NCBI RefSeq assembly: GCF_022829295.1
Contig: NZ_JAKSYH010000103.1
Span: forward strand, 33,235-97,234
Length of the DNA stretch: 64,000 nt
Reading direction: 5' to 3'
Source: Methylobacterium sp. J-088
GTDB lineage: Bacteria > Pseudomonadota > Alphaproteobacteria > Rhizobiales > Beijerinckiaceae
The notes under the pieces were generated by a model that saw only the letters and a program-made list of their open reading frames with translations, made no database searches and was not told where the DNA came from. This document shows positions 41,066-49,723 of the stretch, piece after piece. Each line of letters begins with the position of its first letter. Position 1 is the first letter of the stretch. The translations under genes and the position numbers were made by a program.

Positions 41066-43669
41066 ATGCCTGATGATTGGACTCAGGTAGATCCGCGGCT
41101 TGGACGATTGTCTGAGCCTATTTCAACATTGCCGCTCATCATCAACGCTCCGATAAGGCGGGGCCGTCATCTTGTGCGCTCATTTCAAAAGTCGAATATG
41201 CTATTAAATTTCGTAACTGGTCCAACATCCAGTGATAAGACCGGCGTGATAATAGAAGAAGCCCGGGGTCGATTTCTGAAAGATCGTAAATCACTGGTAG
41301 TCTGCCCTTCCATAGACGCCTGTGACGAATTTCAGATCCGTTTTAGTTCGCGATTCCCTGGATTGCCTCTGGAAGTCTACCATTCGAAGCGTGAGAGAAC
41401 AGACAGTAGCAGTCCAATTCGAATCGCTGTCGAAAGAGCCTTATTAGATGAGACGCCCGGATCAGGACGTGTCGTTGTCATCTGTCACGCCACACTGTTG
41501 AACTTACCGCCAGATTTAAACCTTCATGATTGGCATTGCTTCATAGATGAAACATTGGATGCGTTTCATCCAACTGAACTCAATCTACATGACAGCCATC
41601 AGTCGATCACTACTCATCTCAGAACAGTCGAGGATCGGACCCCATATGCGCGTCTTGTGTCGGACAATGATACCGCACTGATTTCGATTGTAGAAAACAG
41701 GAATAGGGATGCCCTGAGAGAGATTATAAAGGGAGTCGCTGAGCGTATCACAAACCCCTACTACAAAAGTTATACCTTGGGTGAAAATTACAGAAAGCTC
41801 ATCGAAAGGAACGGAAAGAGACAGAGACTGAACTGTATCTCTGTCTTGCTTCCTAATGTTGTCGAAAAATTTGGTGGTGTAACTGTCTTCTCCGCACGGT
41901 TCGAAGAAAGCTTGCACTATCATCTTTGGGAGCAGGAAGGGGTAACGTGGAGGCAGGACGTTGAACTCACCAACCGACTCAGATTCGTGCATCATGCTGG
42001 ATATGACAAAACAAAAATCTATTGGGGTCTGGACAGAAATTACTCGAAAGCATTCCGCAATGGAAACATGGATTGGTATAACAATTTTATCGCATCGGCG
42101 GAAAAGGTCATAGGTCCAAGGCAACATATCCAACTTGAAAATAACGACATTAAAAACACTAGCGTCCTTTCAAAGTCGAAGAATGGAGAAATCATACCCG
42201 GACGCTCGCATGGTCTAAACAAATATAGGGATATCGATCACGCTATTATTGTTCCTGCAATGAACTATGCCCCTGTTGCCGGACGATTTCTCGCTGAACG
42301 ATATGGGTTTGATAGGGACCGACAAGTAATATCATTTACTTGTCACAATATATATCAAGCCATTAGTCGTACATCGATGCGTGACGGTGATATGAGCCGA
42401 GAACGCATATGGGTTGTACCGTCTAAAGCCCATGCGGAATGGTTGGCTCAGATCTTTGAAGGTTCATCATGCATTTCGCTCGCGCTCAATCAGCCTTCAG
42501 CCGGTAACATTGGCCGTCCAGGGTTGTTCGCTTGTGACAAAGACAGGAAGAATCATTCGAAGAAGATAGCAAGACACAAAGCGAGACAGATTGACGAATT
42601 TATAGATCGAATCGGCGTTAACATGGTTGAGAACGTCGCTTTCTTTCATGACTCAGATGTCGACGATAGTTCCTTATATAATCAACATCATTTCGTCGCC
42701 AATTACAGATCCAGCTGGTTCAGTGATCTATACAAGAAGGATGGTAAGGTCATATGCAAGAAAGAGAACGAATATATCAATTGGTTGAAACGAGAAAGCA
42801 ATAAGTCATATCCAAAGAAAAGCGACGTCCCACTAGTGTCTCCGGCGTTTTACAATCCACTATGGGTCGGGAAAGGAAAGCGAGGTAAGAGGAATATCGT
42901 GCTCGCTTCCGGACTAATGCTCGATTTTGACGACTCTGAATTGCTTCCTGAACAGCTTGCAGAGATATTTCGTGATCTACAAATGGTAACTTATTCAACG
43001 CACAGTAACTCACTCACCAATATTCGTTATCGAGCCTACTTTCCAACTACCCGCCCTATGCTGATTCAAGAGTACATGGCGATCATTCAGGTCATCATTC
43101 AAACTGTTGAGGATGCCGGTTATCAGCGAAAGACCAAGGGACCGGCGAAGCCGAACGGGAGTGGGAGCGCAAGCGAGAACAACCGTTTCAGCGTAGGGGG
43201 AAACCTGAGGAACCACGGGATCGATATGAGCAAGATCGGTCCCTACTCCCTCTTTCATCTCCCTTGTCGTTCCCCATCAGGCCAGAGCTTCTTCAACCAT
43301 CACTCAGGTCCCGGGAGAGCACCGCTAGACGTAAATAAGTGGCTTCTATCCCTTCCGCCTATCGAGGAACCTGACCCGCCGACCGTCTCGTATAACAGTT
43401 GTGTCGATGAGGTCAGAGCGCTCAGTGATCATCAGAGGCGTGAACTTGAGGAAGCGATGGGAGAATGGTTCTTAGTAGGAACGCTACCGGGCGAAGGCAA
43501 TGACGCGATGTGGATCCTGTATCAGCGTCTGAGGGATCTGCATCTTCCTATAGAGTTAATGTGGGACCAACTGAGATTAGCGGCAAGCTCAGCCAATACA
43601 CCAAGTGACCGGCATAAGCAAGTCAACCATTTGATGAATGACATGGTGAAATATCGGGCTAGAATTTAA
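41066..43669 (+). CDS. Helicase-primase-like replication protein of the island
   Basis: An 867-aa AT-rich gene. The N-terminal half resembles an SF2 helicase: a degenerate Walker A at 51-59 (TGPTSSDKT, Asp57 in place of Gly), VVICHATLL near 138, a DEAD-like FIDET at 159-163, SHGLNKYRDID near 381, and an arginine-finger block QAISRTSMR at 431-439. The C-terminal third resembles an archaeo-eukaryotic primase: LMLDFDDS at 617-624, YSTHSNS at 643-649, RYRAYFPTTRPM at 654-665 and FHLPCRSP near 730. Primase-helicase proteins usually have the reverse order. It probably replicates the excised element. The assignment comes from motif reading and needs profile confirmation. Confidence 0.65.
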   Translation: MPDDWTQVDPRLGRLSEPISTLPLIINAPIRRGRHLVRSFQKSNMLLNFVTGPTSSDKTGVIIEEARGRFLKDRKSLVVCPSIDACDEFQIRFSSRFPGLPLEVYHSKRERTDSSSPIRIAVERALLDETPGSGRVVVICHATLLNLPPDLNLHDWHCFIDETLDAFHPTELNLHDSHQSITTHLRTVEDRTPYARLVSDNDTALISIVENRNRDALREIIKGVAERITNPYYKSYTLGENYRKLIERNGKRQRLNCISVLLPNVVEKFGGVTVFSARFEESLHYHLWEQEGVTWRQDVELTNRLRFVHHAGYDKTKIYWGLDRNYSKAFRNGNMDWYNNFIASAEKVIGPRQHIQLENNDIKNTSVLSKSKNGEIIPGRSHGLNKYRDIDHAIIVPAMNYAPVAGRFLAERYGFDRDRQVISFTCHNIYQAISRTSMRDGDMSRERIWVVPSKAHAEWLAQIFEGSSCISLALNQPSAGNIGRPGLFACDKDRKNHSKKIARHKARQIDEFIDRIGVNMVENVAFFHDSDVDDSSLYNQHHFVANYRSSWFSDLYKKDGKVICKKENEYINWLKRESNKSYPKKSDVPLVSPAFYNPLWVGKGKRGKRNIVLASGLMLDFDDSELLPEQLAEIFRDLQMVTYSTHSNSLTNIRYRAYFPTTRPMLIQEYMAIIQVIIQTVEDAGYQRKTKGPAKPNGSGSASENNRFSVGGNLRNHGIDMSKIGPYSLFHLPCRSPSGQSFFNHHSGPGRAPLDVNKWLLSLPPIEEPDPPTVSYNSCVDEVRALSDHQRRELEEAMGEWFLVGTLPGEGNDAMWILYQRLRDLHLPIELMWDQLRLAASSANTPSDRHKQVNHLMNDMVKYRARI

Positions 43670-43887
43670 ACAATGAGGATAGCGTAGCTGTTCTTGAAGG
43701 ATAGTATTTCGTTCTAGCTGACTACTGGATGGGTAGTAGACCTTACCCGTCCACGGGGTTTGCTTTCTGGATATAGAAATCGGAGGTTTATCAAACAGAC
43801 AGAGCATTCCAACAACAAAAATATCGATCTGAATAGTCGGAATATACCAACAATCGTAAACATCAAGCTAAGAAAGTTAATTATACC

Positions 43888-44271
43888 GTGTTCGATCCAA
43901 ACTACAACCGGATTCAAGAAATTCTCGCTCAGGCAACCAGCGTAGAAGATTGCGATTCTAGGTTCGTTTTGCGTAACGTTCTCTACCGCGCATCCGAAGA
44001 AGCGAACTATCTATCGTTTCAGTTCGATGGCGATGATGGGGCGGGATTCAAACAGGCAAGGCTCTATCTTGAGGGGATCATCGCCGATCTACCTGATATG
44101 CTGGTCGATGGCGGGAATGTGCTTCAACGTCACCACGCTACCATCTCTGGCGCCCTAACCCTAGCGCACGACCTCATTGCCATAGAACGTTCACAGACAA
44201 TCAGTCAGTTGGATTGGCTGGAAGAGCAGTTCATGGGTTGTCCCTGCTGTGGATGTCATTGCCACGGATAG
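43888..44271 (+). CDS. Small hypothetical protein with C-terminal Cys/His cluster
   Basis: A 127-aa protein, mostly helical, ending in CPCCGCHCHG, a dense Cys/His tail that could bind zinc or another metal. The body has no recognised family. The start used here is the GTG or ATG-like codon at 43888 (FDPNYNRI follows). It is followed by a hairpin at 44,281, so it is a separate unit 218 bases after the replication gene. The function is unknown. Confidence 0.55.
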   Translation: MFDPNYNRIQEILAQATSVEDCDSRFVLRNVLYRASEEANYLSFQFDGDDGAGFKQARLYLEGIIADLPDMLVDGGNVLQRHHATISGALTLAHDLIAIERSQTISQLDWLEEQFMGCPCCGCHCHG

Positions 44272-44280
44272 GTTGGCCTC

Positions 44281-44303
44281 GGGGACGCTACCTAAACGTC
44301 CCC
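44281..44303. terminator. Hairpin after the Cys/His-tail gene
   Basis: Stem GGGGACG/CGTCCCC with a 9-base loop, 10 bases after the stop codon. No T-run follows. It is a likely transcription end for the upstream gene. Confidence 0.5.
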
Positions 44304-44399
44304 GGTATCATGGCCACAGGATCGCTCAGGATCGTCCATGGCCCTTCCGAGGCTGATGGACGGTCGCATACCACCCGGAGATCCTGATCCGACCACAGC

Positions 44400-44569
44400 C
44401 TTGCACCGGCCCACTCAACCCCTGAGGAAGCGTAGACCGATCCTCACGGGGCACAGACCGATAGCAAGGGAGTTAGACGGGTGCGGGCAACAGTTCGGTC
44501 TACGCTATCCTTATGCGCCGGACTAGCCTTGGTCTCATGGGGCCTTACAGCCCTATGGATTGGGTATGG
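44400..44569. repeat. Island structured repeat, copy A
   Basis: About 170 bases that recur, roughly 80% identical, at 47,652-47,820. It contains the 12-bp inverted pair AGCGTAGACCGA (44,429-44,440) and TCGGTCTACGCT (44,495-44,506). A shorter relative of the left half lies at 44,955-44,981. The whole gap 44,304-45,083 holds no convincing gene; short frames there lack codon bias. It could be an origin, recombination site or structured RNA. Confidence 0.75.
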
Positions 44570-44954
44570 GCCATGGTCTCAAGGCGTTCAGGATCAGCGG
44601 ACAACGCGAGCCCTACCGCTGTCTCAGCAATCACGAGCTGGATTGGACGCTAACGGCCAACCCATCCGCATCATATCACCCGGATCGCCTCCCAAAACGG
44701 GAATGGCAGGAACGGCCCCGACCAGTCCGTAAGCGCTCATCGGACGATCCGTCTATGTTCAGGGTCGGTCCCACGTGCCCATAGAATCGCTCAGGATCGT
44801 CAGTAGCGGCCTTGGATCGGCCAGACGGATCATCGGCTTTAGAGATGGTGAGCCGGCCCTGGTGCCCCCAATCGACGCCCCTTCACGCACTAGGGTACAG
44901 AACAGATGTTGGCATGGGACTGAACGCGCGCACACCGTCCCATAAGCCTCAAAG

Positions 44955-44981
44955 GCAGCGTAGATCGGTCCTCAGGGGCAC
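44955..44981. repeat. Partial third copy of the island repeat
   Basis: Reads CAGCGTAGATCGGTCCTC and onward, matching the start of the 170-bp repeat at about 22 of 27 positions. It lacks the downstream inverted arm. It also lies before the PLD-like gene. Confidence 0.45.
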
Positions 44982-45083
44982 CAAATGGCTATCACTCCCC
45001 TTTACTGCTCCTGAGGATTGCTTGTATCGGCACCTAACGCTTCATGGCCCCTTTCGATCGCCTTTCGTTGCGTCCGGCGAGGG

Positions 45084-45779
45084 TTAGGGTCTGCCTGTCT
45101 TGATTCGATCGAGCTCCTGCATAAACAAGACAACGTCTTCTGATGGTAGTGGAAGTACAAACGCGATCTTGTTTCCAATTCCTTTGAAAGACGTACCTAG
45201 AAGCATTCCTTCGCCTTCGTCGTTGATTATCACGCGGTCATGGATTTCATTTGTTTCATAGTATGCGACTGAAACTCCGCGAGAGTGAACAATCTTCTTA
45301 AATCTATTGAAAAGAGTTTGTTCTGGACCCGGAAGATAAAACAAGGTCAGCGATCTAACCTCATGCGGCACCAAGCTAACAATATAGTCGACGTATTGCG
45401 TCTTTGTCTTAAATACCTTGTTCGGCCCGCCCCATTGAAAAAAATAAGGATCACAGATAGTTAATCCAGCCGTGTTTCTAGTTCGCTTCGCGATATACTT
45501 TTGATCGCGTTGAATGTTGCCGGATATTCCCGTTACTAAATTAATTACATCCTCACGTTCAGGATTGCTTCTCGCTAATGCACAGTCAGCCGGGCGACCA
45601 GACAACTCGCCGAGCTTCTCTTCGATCGAAAGCAATCTGTCGAATATGAATTCATCAAACGGCCAGAATGGACGATCAGATTCAGTATAATCATATTTTT
45701 CTCCCGACTTATTTTCCTCCAGCCATTGTGCGTGTCTCCTTAGCCTGGCGATATAATTAGCTCTATTTTCTGATTTCAT
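45084..45779 (-). CDS. PLD/MIT_C-like HxD protein
   Basis: A 231-aa protein. The C-terminal 90 residues contain IHDRVIINDEGEG followed by LGTSFKGIGNK, which has the spacing of a half phospholipase-D site as in the MIT C-terminal domain and related bacterial proteins (HDR, then G-S/T-x-K-x-x-G). A second catalytic half is not present, so a dimer would be needed for hydrolysis. The N-terminal half is helical without a known domain. Related domains occur as effectors or partners in bacterial conflict systems, but no such role is shown here. It lies within the first repeat-bounded module. Confidence 0.5.
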   Translation of the reverse strand: MKSENRANYIARLRRHAQWLEENKSGEKYDYTESDRPFWPFDEFIFDRLLSIEEKLGELSGRPADCALARSNPEREDVINLVTGISGNIQRDQKYIAKRTRNTAGLTICDPYFFQWGGPNKVFKTKTQYVDYIVSLVPHEVRSLTLFYLPGPEQTLFNRFKKIVHSRGVSVAYYETNEIHDRVIINDEGEGMLLGTSFKGIGNKIAFVLPLPSEDVVLFMQELDRIKTGRP

Positions 45780-45862
45780 TTCTGGAAAACCCCTTGCTCA
45801 GAACTTCGACGCTTCTCCTCGCCCACCATGGCGAAAAGATCAGTTCATGTTATAATCCTCGG

Positions 45863-46219
45863 ATGTACGGGCATACCGTCATGGCCCGTCTTAAGAACGG
45901 TGCGACTGACCTCACGGAGGATCCTAGGTCGATCCTCACGCCCGCTATCTTCCAGTGCGAACAGCTATGGCAGAACCGCGATAGGCGCCGATCTTGGAGC
46001 ACGGCTCAATGGCCGCTTGTTCGGGGCGCCGTCGAACCGTGGCTCTATGCCAGGATCGAACCGCAGGACGTGCATCGCGAGAACGGTCTGCTGCATCCTG
46101 AGAGAGCCGTCCAGGCGCGAACTATCCTACTTGACTGCAAGTCCTCCACCGACAGGAATGACCGTTTGAGTCAACTTGCCAGGATCTGGAATCGCTTGAA
46201 GCGTAAGAAGCTCATTTAG
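45863..46219 (+). CDS. Truncated copy of the small conserved island protein
   Basis: A 118-aa frame whose first 90 residues match the protein at 49,193 (MARLKNG, TEDP, IFQCEQLWQNR, WPLVRG, ARIEP, NGLLHPERA). The match ends after QAR; the last 28 residues (DCKSST onward) are unrelated and overlap the 3' end of the converging lipoprotein gene by 93 bases. It therefore looks like a broken copy joined to other DNA. The start was set by the paralogue. Whether it is translated is unknown. Confidence 0.6.
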   Translation: MYGHTVMARLKNGATDLTEDPRSILTPAIFQCEQLWQNRDRRRSWSTAQWPLVRGAVEPWLYARIEPQDVHRENGLLHPERAVQARTILLDCKSSTDRNDRLSQLARIWNRLKRKKLI

Positions 46220-47371
46220 AAAAGAAAAGTTCAGCTTCGAAAGCTTGTCGCTGCTATTGATAGAATACCACTTACCCTTATAAGGAATCGATACGTATGC
46301 GTTTTCGGGTGGATACTCGGAACGTTCGATGATTATGAATGTCCGAGTATGCCCTAGTTTATAAGCGGTGTCGCGACTATCTTGTAATCCCCCAATGCCG
46401 AATACGTTTGATGCGTCTTCATACCAAAGAGCGTTGATTCTATCAGGATCATTTGGATCTGTGTCTGATGTAAAATAATAATAGCTTTCATTGAAACAGT
46501 CAGATCTGAGATTCCCTTCACGAACTTGGCTAGCAATTTCGGGCGATGTGAATAGGAAGTCGTTTGCATCCGCCAACTTAAGGGCACCTAGTGCCGACCT
46601 CGTTTTGAATACGGCACTTCCTTTGATTGATTGATTAGATGATATTATAATATGATCTCGATATGGTTGCTTGAAGATGTCTCTCAACTGTGTCCACAAC
46701 CTATCTGCCGGTCTCGATCCGCCCTTTTTATAGAGACACGCTATGGTTCTATCTTGTTTCCCACTTTTTGCAATTGTTCTATCGGAGATAACTCCATTTG
46801 GTTTGAATTTTATAACTATAGTAGCGGGATTATCGGTGATATTAATTTCTAGAGCGCCAAGATTGTTCAAAGCAACTAGCGCATCAACGGCTCTATAGTT
46901 GTCTAGATAAGAGGGGGTAAGTGTATTTACAACAAATTCCAATATGGACGATAGAGGCCATTCAGTATTTTGCAATGTGACGATAGCTAATCCGGGAAAA
47001 GGACTCCCGAATTGAGCAATAAGAGCGGTTCCTTGTAGAGGAACATATTTCACAACCGGACTCTCATTGTATGTAAGGCCACTGCTAGCGCTTCCTAAAA
47101 ACCCCGCTAACGCACCTATGTTCGTGACGCCTCCCATTGGGCTAGTTTGAACGCTCGTTGTAGCATTTATTTCAGCCACATCGGTAAAGGCCGGTTGCTC
47201 CTGGACGGAAACTCTTACGATGTTTCTTAAAAGCTGTTGATTATTTGTGTCAATCAGAACGTCATTGTAGTAAGCTCGATTACTTGAGATCGAAGCGGGG
47301 CCGACGCCGATACAGCCTGAGGCAAGCGAACAAACGATGGCTGCTCCCGTCCGAACAAGTGCTGTTATCAT
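46127..47371 (-). CDS. Putative lipoprotein of unknown function
   Basis: From the ATG at 47371, with GGGAGG upstream, the protein has 414 aa. The N terminus is a lipoprotein signal (AAIVCSLASGC). The next region, RAYYNDVLIDTNNQQLLRNI then EQPAFTDVAEI, matches a widespread but uncharacterised exported family with the form YN-x-x-I-x-x-T-x-x-Q-LL-NIVR. The rest is rich in beta strands. It is probably attached to the outer or inner membrane. An upstream ATG at 47437 would hide the signal and is rejected. The 3' end overlaps the truncated small gene. Confidence 0.65.
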   Translation of the reverse strand: MITALVRTGAAIVCSLASGCIGVGPASISSNRAYYNDVLIDTNNQQLLRNIVRVSVQEQPAFTDVAEINATTSVQTSPMGGVTNIGALAGFLGSASSGLTYNESPVVKYVPLQGTALIAQFGSPFPGLAIVTLQNTEWPLSSILEFVVNTLTPSYLDNYRAVDALVALNNLGALEINITDNPATIVIKFKPNGVISDRTIAKSGKQDRTIACLYKKGGSRPADRLWTQLRDIFKQPYRDHIIISSNQSIKGSAVFKTRSALGALKLADANDFLFTSPEIASQVREGNLRSDCFNESYYYFTSDTDPNDPDRINALWYEDASNVFGIGGLQDSRDTAYKLGHTRTFIIIERSEYPPENAYVSIPYKGKWYSINSSDKLSKLNFSFLNELLTLQAIPDPGKLTQTVIPVGGGLAVK

Positions 47372-47651
47372 ATTGGCCTCCCACAATATTAAAGGGAGAT
47401 CACATCCCGGTTGGTACGTCGATTGCCAAAAAAACACACCCCGCTAATAAATTGGCTTTGTGCCCTGGTGACGATTATTAGTTTTATGGGTAGCTGGAAT
47501 TTAGGACTGCGCAAGACTGACCATGGCGTCATACAAAGAGTGGGCCAGCATATCTGTAATCTGAGAACCTGTCGACAGATTTCAGCGAAATGAATCCATT
47601 TGTTTCTATGATTTACAGTCTACAACAGTTTTCGCCATAGCCCTCGAAACC

Positions 47652-47820
47652 CTTGCACGGTTCTCCGTCATCCCGGAGGAAACGTAGATCGATCCTCAGG
47701 TGCATAGACGGATAGCAAGGGAGTCAGACGGGTGCGGGCAACGGTTCGGTCTACGCTATCCTTAGGCGCCGGACTGGCCTTGGTCTCAGGGGGCCTTACC
47801 GTCCTCTGGATCGGGTATGG
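47652..47820. repeat. Island structured repeat, copy B
   Basis: About 169 bases similar to 44,400-44,569. The right arm TCGGTCTACGCT is retained at 47,746-47,757, while the left arm has changed to AACGTAGATCGA, so the hairpin is weaker. The gap 47,372-47,990 around it has no gene. Confidence 0.75.
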
Positions 47821-47990
47821 ATCTATCAATCGCGTGATCGTAAGTAGCACGATAAGCTCAAAAGTGATTGGCGATGCCGCAGCTTGAACAGTCGCCGCCA
47901 AATGTCACTTCGGTGCTGCAACACCAGGTGCCACCAACTGAAACGAAATTGGCGGAACCTTTGAATTTGAATCGTGAAGGAAATTAGCTG

Positions 47991-48998
47991 ATGAGCGAAG
48001 GTGGACACCAATTCAATGGCGATGGTCATACGCCTGAGCAAGATCAACCGATTTTCGATGTGTATTGTTTTTTGGAAAAAGAGTTTGGAGAACTCCTTAT
48101 AGGTGGCTTTAACTATGAAAATGCCGGAGATATTGTCGAAAAACGTGTCGAAATGCTTACGCAATATACTTTTGGGCGCAGCGAGATATCAAAACTTTAC
48201 GCAGAGTCCATAAAACTTACGAATGAGTCGCATAATTCTTGTATATCTACCGTAAAATTACTTAGACGTGAGGCTGAAAAACCTAGGCTATCGGATGACG
48301 ATTTTCTAACGGTAGCTTTTATGCGGCTCAAGTCGAAGTTGCTCGCTAAGGAGCCGGTCGACTTTGATGGTCAACAGGTTAGAGAGCAAGCGCTCAAGAT
48401 TCTTCGGAAGGCTGAGCGACTTGTTGCAGAATTTGATCGCCAATCACAGAGTATGACGCTGAAGGAATTTATCGACGTTCATTGCGCGGGTGAAGATGAT
48501 CAGCACAGAAGCGCCATATTGTATTCAATGGCAACACTAAGGCAATTGGCCGATCCCGTAAAACATCATTTTGCAGTCCGGGATTTCTATCTGTGGGTTG
48601 CCTTCATCCTTCGAGGGTATTTTTATTATTGCGTTATCGAGGCCAATGGAAAGCGTCAAGACAGGCCAATTATTGATGAGGCCACAAGTGAGATTGTAAA
48701 ATATGGGTCTTTTAAGATTTTTGAGGCTATACCAGTTTATGGGTTTGTTATAAACGCGGCGAAAGAGTTACATACTAATCTTGGAAAACTCTTAGATATC
48801 AAAGGTGGGCACGCACGTAGAGCTGCAAATGTTGATGAGGTTGATGACTTCATTCAAATATATGGCAAGTCTTTGATGACGTGGGGTTCGGTTCACATCA
48901 GGGTGTCGGATGAGTTGTCGAAACAGGTGAGCCAAACTGATGAATATTATAAATTGCTCAACGATTATGTTCAGCAGGAACTCACTAGCAGAAAATAA
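47991..48998 (+). CDS. Hypothetical protein, AT-rich cargo of module 2
   Basis: A 335-aa protein with no family that I recognise. It is mostly helical; a hydrophobic helix LWVAFILRGYFYYCVIEANG lies near residue 200 and another, FEAIPVYGFVINAA, near 245. These are too isolated to call it a membrane protein with confidence. The charged C terminus is helical. Its base composition is far from that of the host. It occupies the same position relative to the 170-bp repeat and the small conserved gene as the PLD-like gene does in module 1. Confidence 0.55.
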   Translation: MSEGGHQFNGDGHTPEQDQPIFDVYCFLEKEFGELLIGGFNYENAGDIVEKRVEMLTQYTFGRSEISKLYAESIKLTNESHNSCISTVKLLRREAEKPRLSDDDFLTVAFMRLKSKLLAKEPVDFDGQQVREQALKILRKAERLVAEFDRQSQSMTLKEFIDVHCAGEDDQHRSAILYSMATLRQLADPVKHHFAVRDFYLWVAFILRGYFYYCVIEANGKRQDRPIIDEATSEIVKYGSFKIFEAIPVYGFVINAAKELHTNLGKLLDIKGGHARRAANVDEVDDFIQIYGKSLMTWGSVHIRVSDELSKQVSQTDEYYKLLNDYVQQELTSRK

Positions 48999-49192
48999 TT
49001 TCGCAATCCATAAAACTTAATATAAGGTTTATTGCGTGAAGCCAAAAATAAAGTCATTAAGATTAGCAAAAACTCTGACTGCGCAGGTCGTGTTGGCTGC
49101 GCAGTCTGTATGTAGCAAATACTATCGCTGTTAAGCAAAATGCGTTTTCGTTTAGCGGTGTTCGCGGGCCCAAGATATGCTACTGTTTTAGA

Positions 49193-49687
49193 ATGCACAG
49201 CTACAAGGTCATAGCTCGGCTCAACAACGGTATGCCGGACCTTACGGAGGATCCTACTCCGATCCTTCCGCCCACTATCTTCCAATGCGAACAGCTATGG
49301 CAAAACCGCGGTAAGCGTGCATCGTGGCCCAAGGATCAGTGGCCGCTTGTTCGGGGCACCGTCGAACCGTTGCTCTACGCGCGGATCGAACCAGAAGACG
49401 TGCAACGCCAGAACGGTCTGCTGCATCCTGAGAGAGCGATCCAGGCACGATCCATACAACTGTTATCGTGCAGCTTCGAAAACGGTCCGCTCCCCATCAT
49501 ATCAGCCTTTGCGGAGTTCCAGCTAACGTTCGACCGGTCATTCAGGGACACGGGGGAACTGTACGATTGGCAGGAACGAACGGATTGGCTAGATTTCGCT
49601 CTGTGCCTCGGCTTCCGCTTACAGGACGGCGGAGAGTGGGAAGCTACCTATGAGCATGGAGGCATAGATTTCGAACTAACCAGTTGA
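49193..49687 (+). CDS. Small conserved island protein (intact copy)
   Basis: A 164-aa protein of unknown family. Its first 90 residues recur in the broken copy at 45,863. Sequence includes RLNNGMPDLTEDP, FQCEQLWQN, WPLVRG, LLYARIEPEDV, GLLHPERAIQAR and a C-terminal acidic region with several tryptophans. No membrane segment or catalytic motif is seen. Conservation of two copies next to different genes points to a module partner, perhaps an immunity or adaptor role, which is a guess. Confidence 0.6.
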   Translation: MHSYKVIARLNNGMPDLTEDPTPILPPTIFQCEQLWQNRGKRASWPKDQWPLVRGTVEPLLYARIEPEDVQRQNGLLHPERAIQARSIQLLSCSFENGPLPIISAFAEFQLTFDRSFRDTGELYDWQERTDWLDFALCLGFRLQDGGEWEATYEHGGIDFELTS

Positions 49688-49723
49688 GCTGGTCGCTTAT
49701 CCGAGGGCAAGCAATATAAATAT

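Noticed and set aside
44338..44784. Several 60-90-codon plus-strand frames in the repeat region of the island
   Set aside because: They overlap each other, cross the repeat, lack ribosome binding sites and show no protein-like composition.
44300..47820. CRISPR array
   Set aside because: The repeats are about 170 bases long, occur two to three times and are kilobases apart, with no regular spacers and no cas genes.
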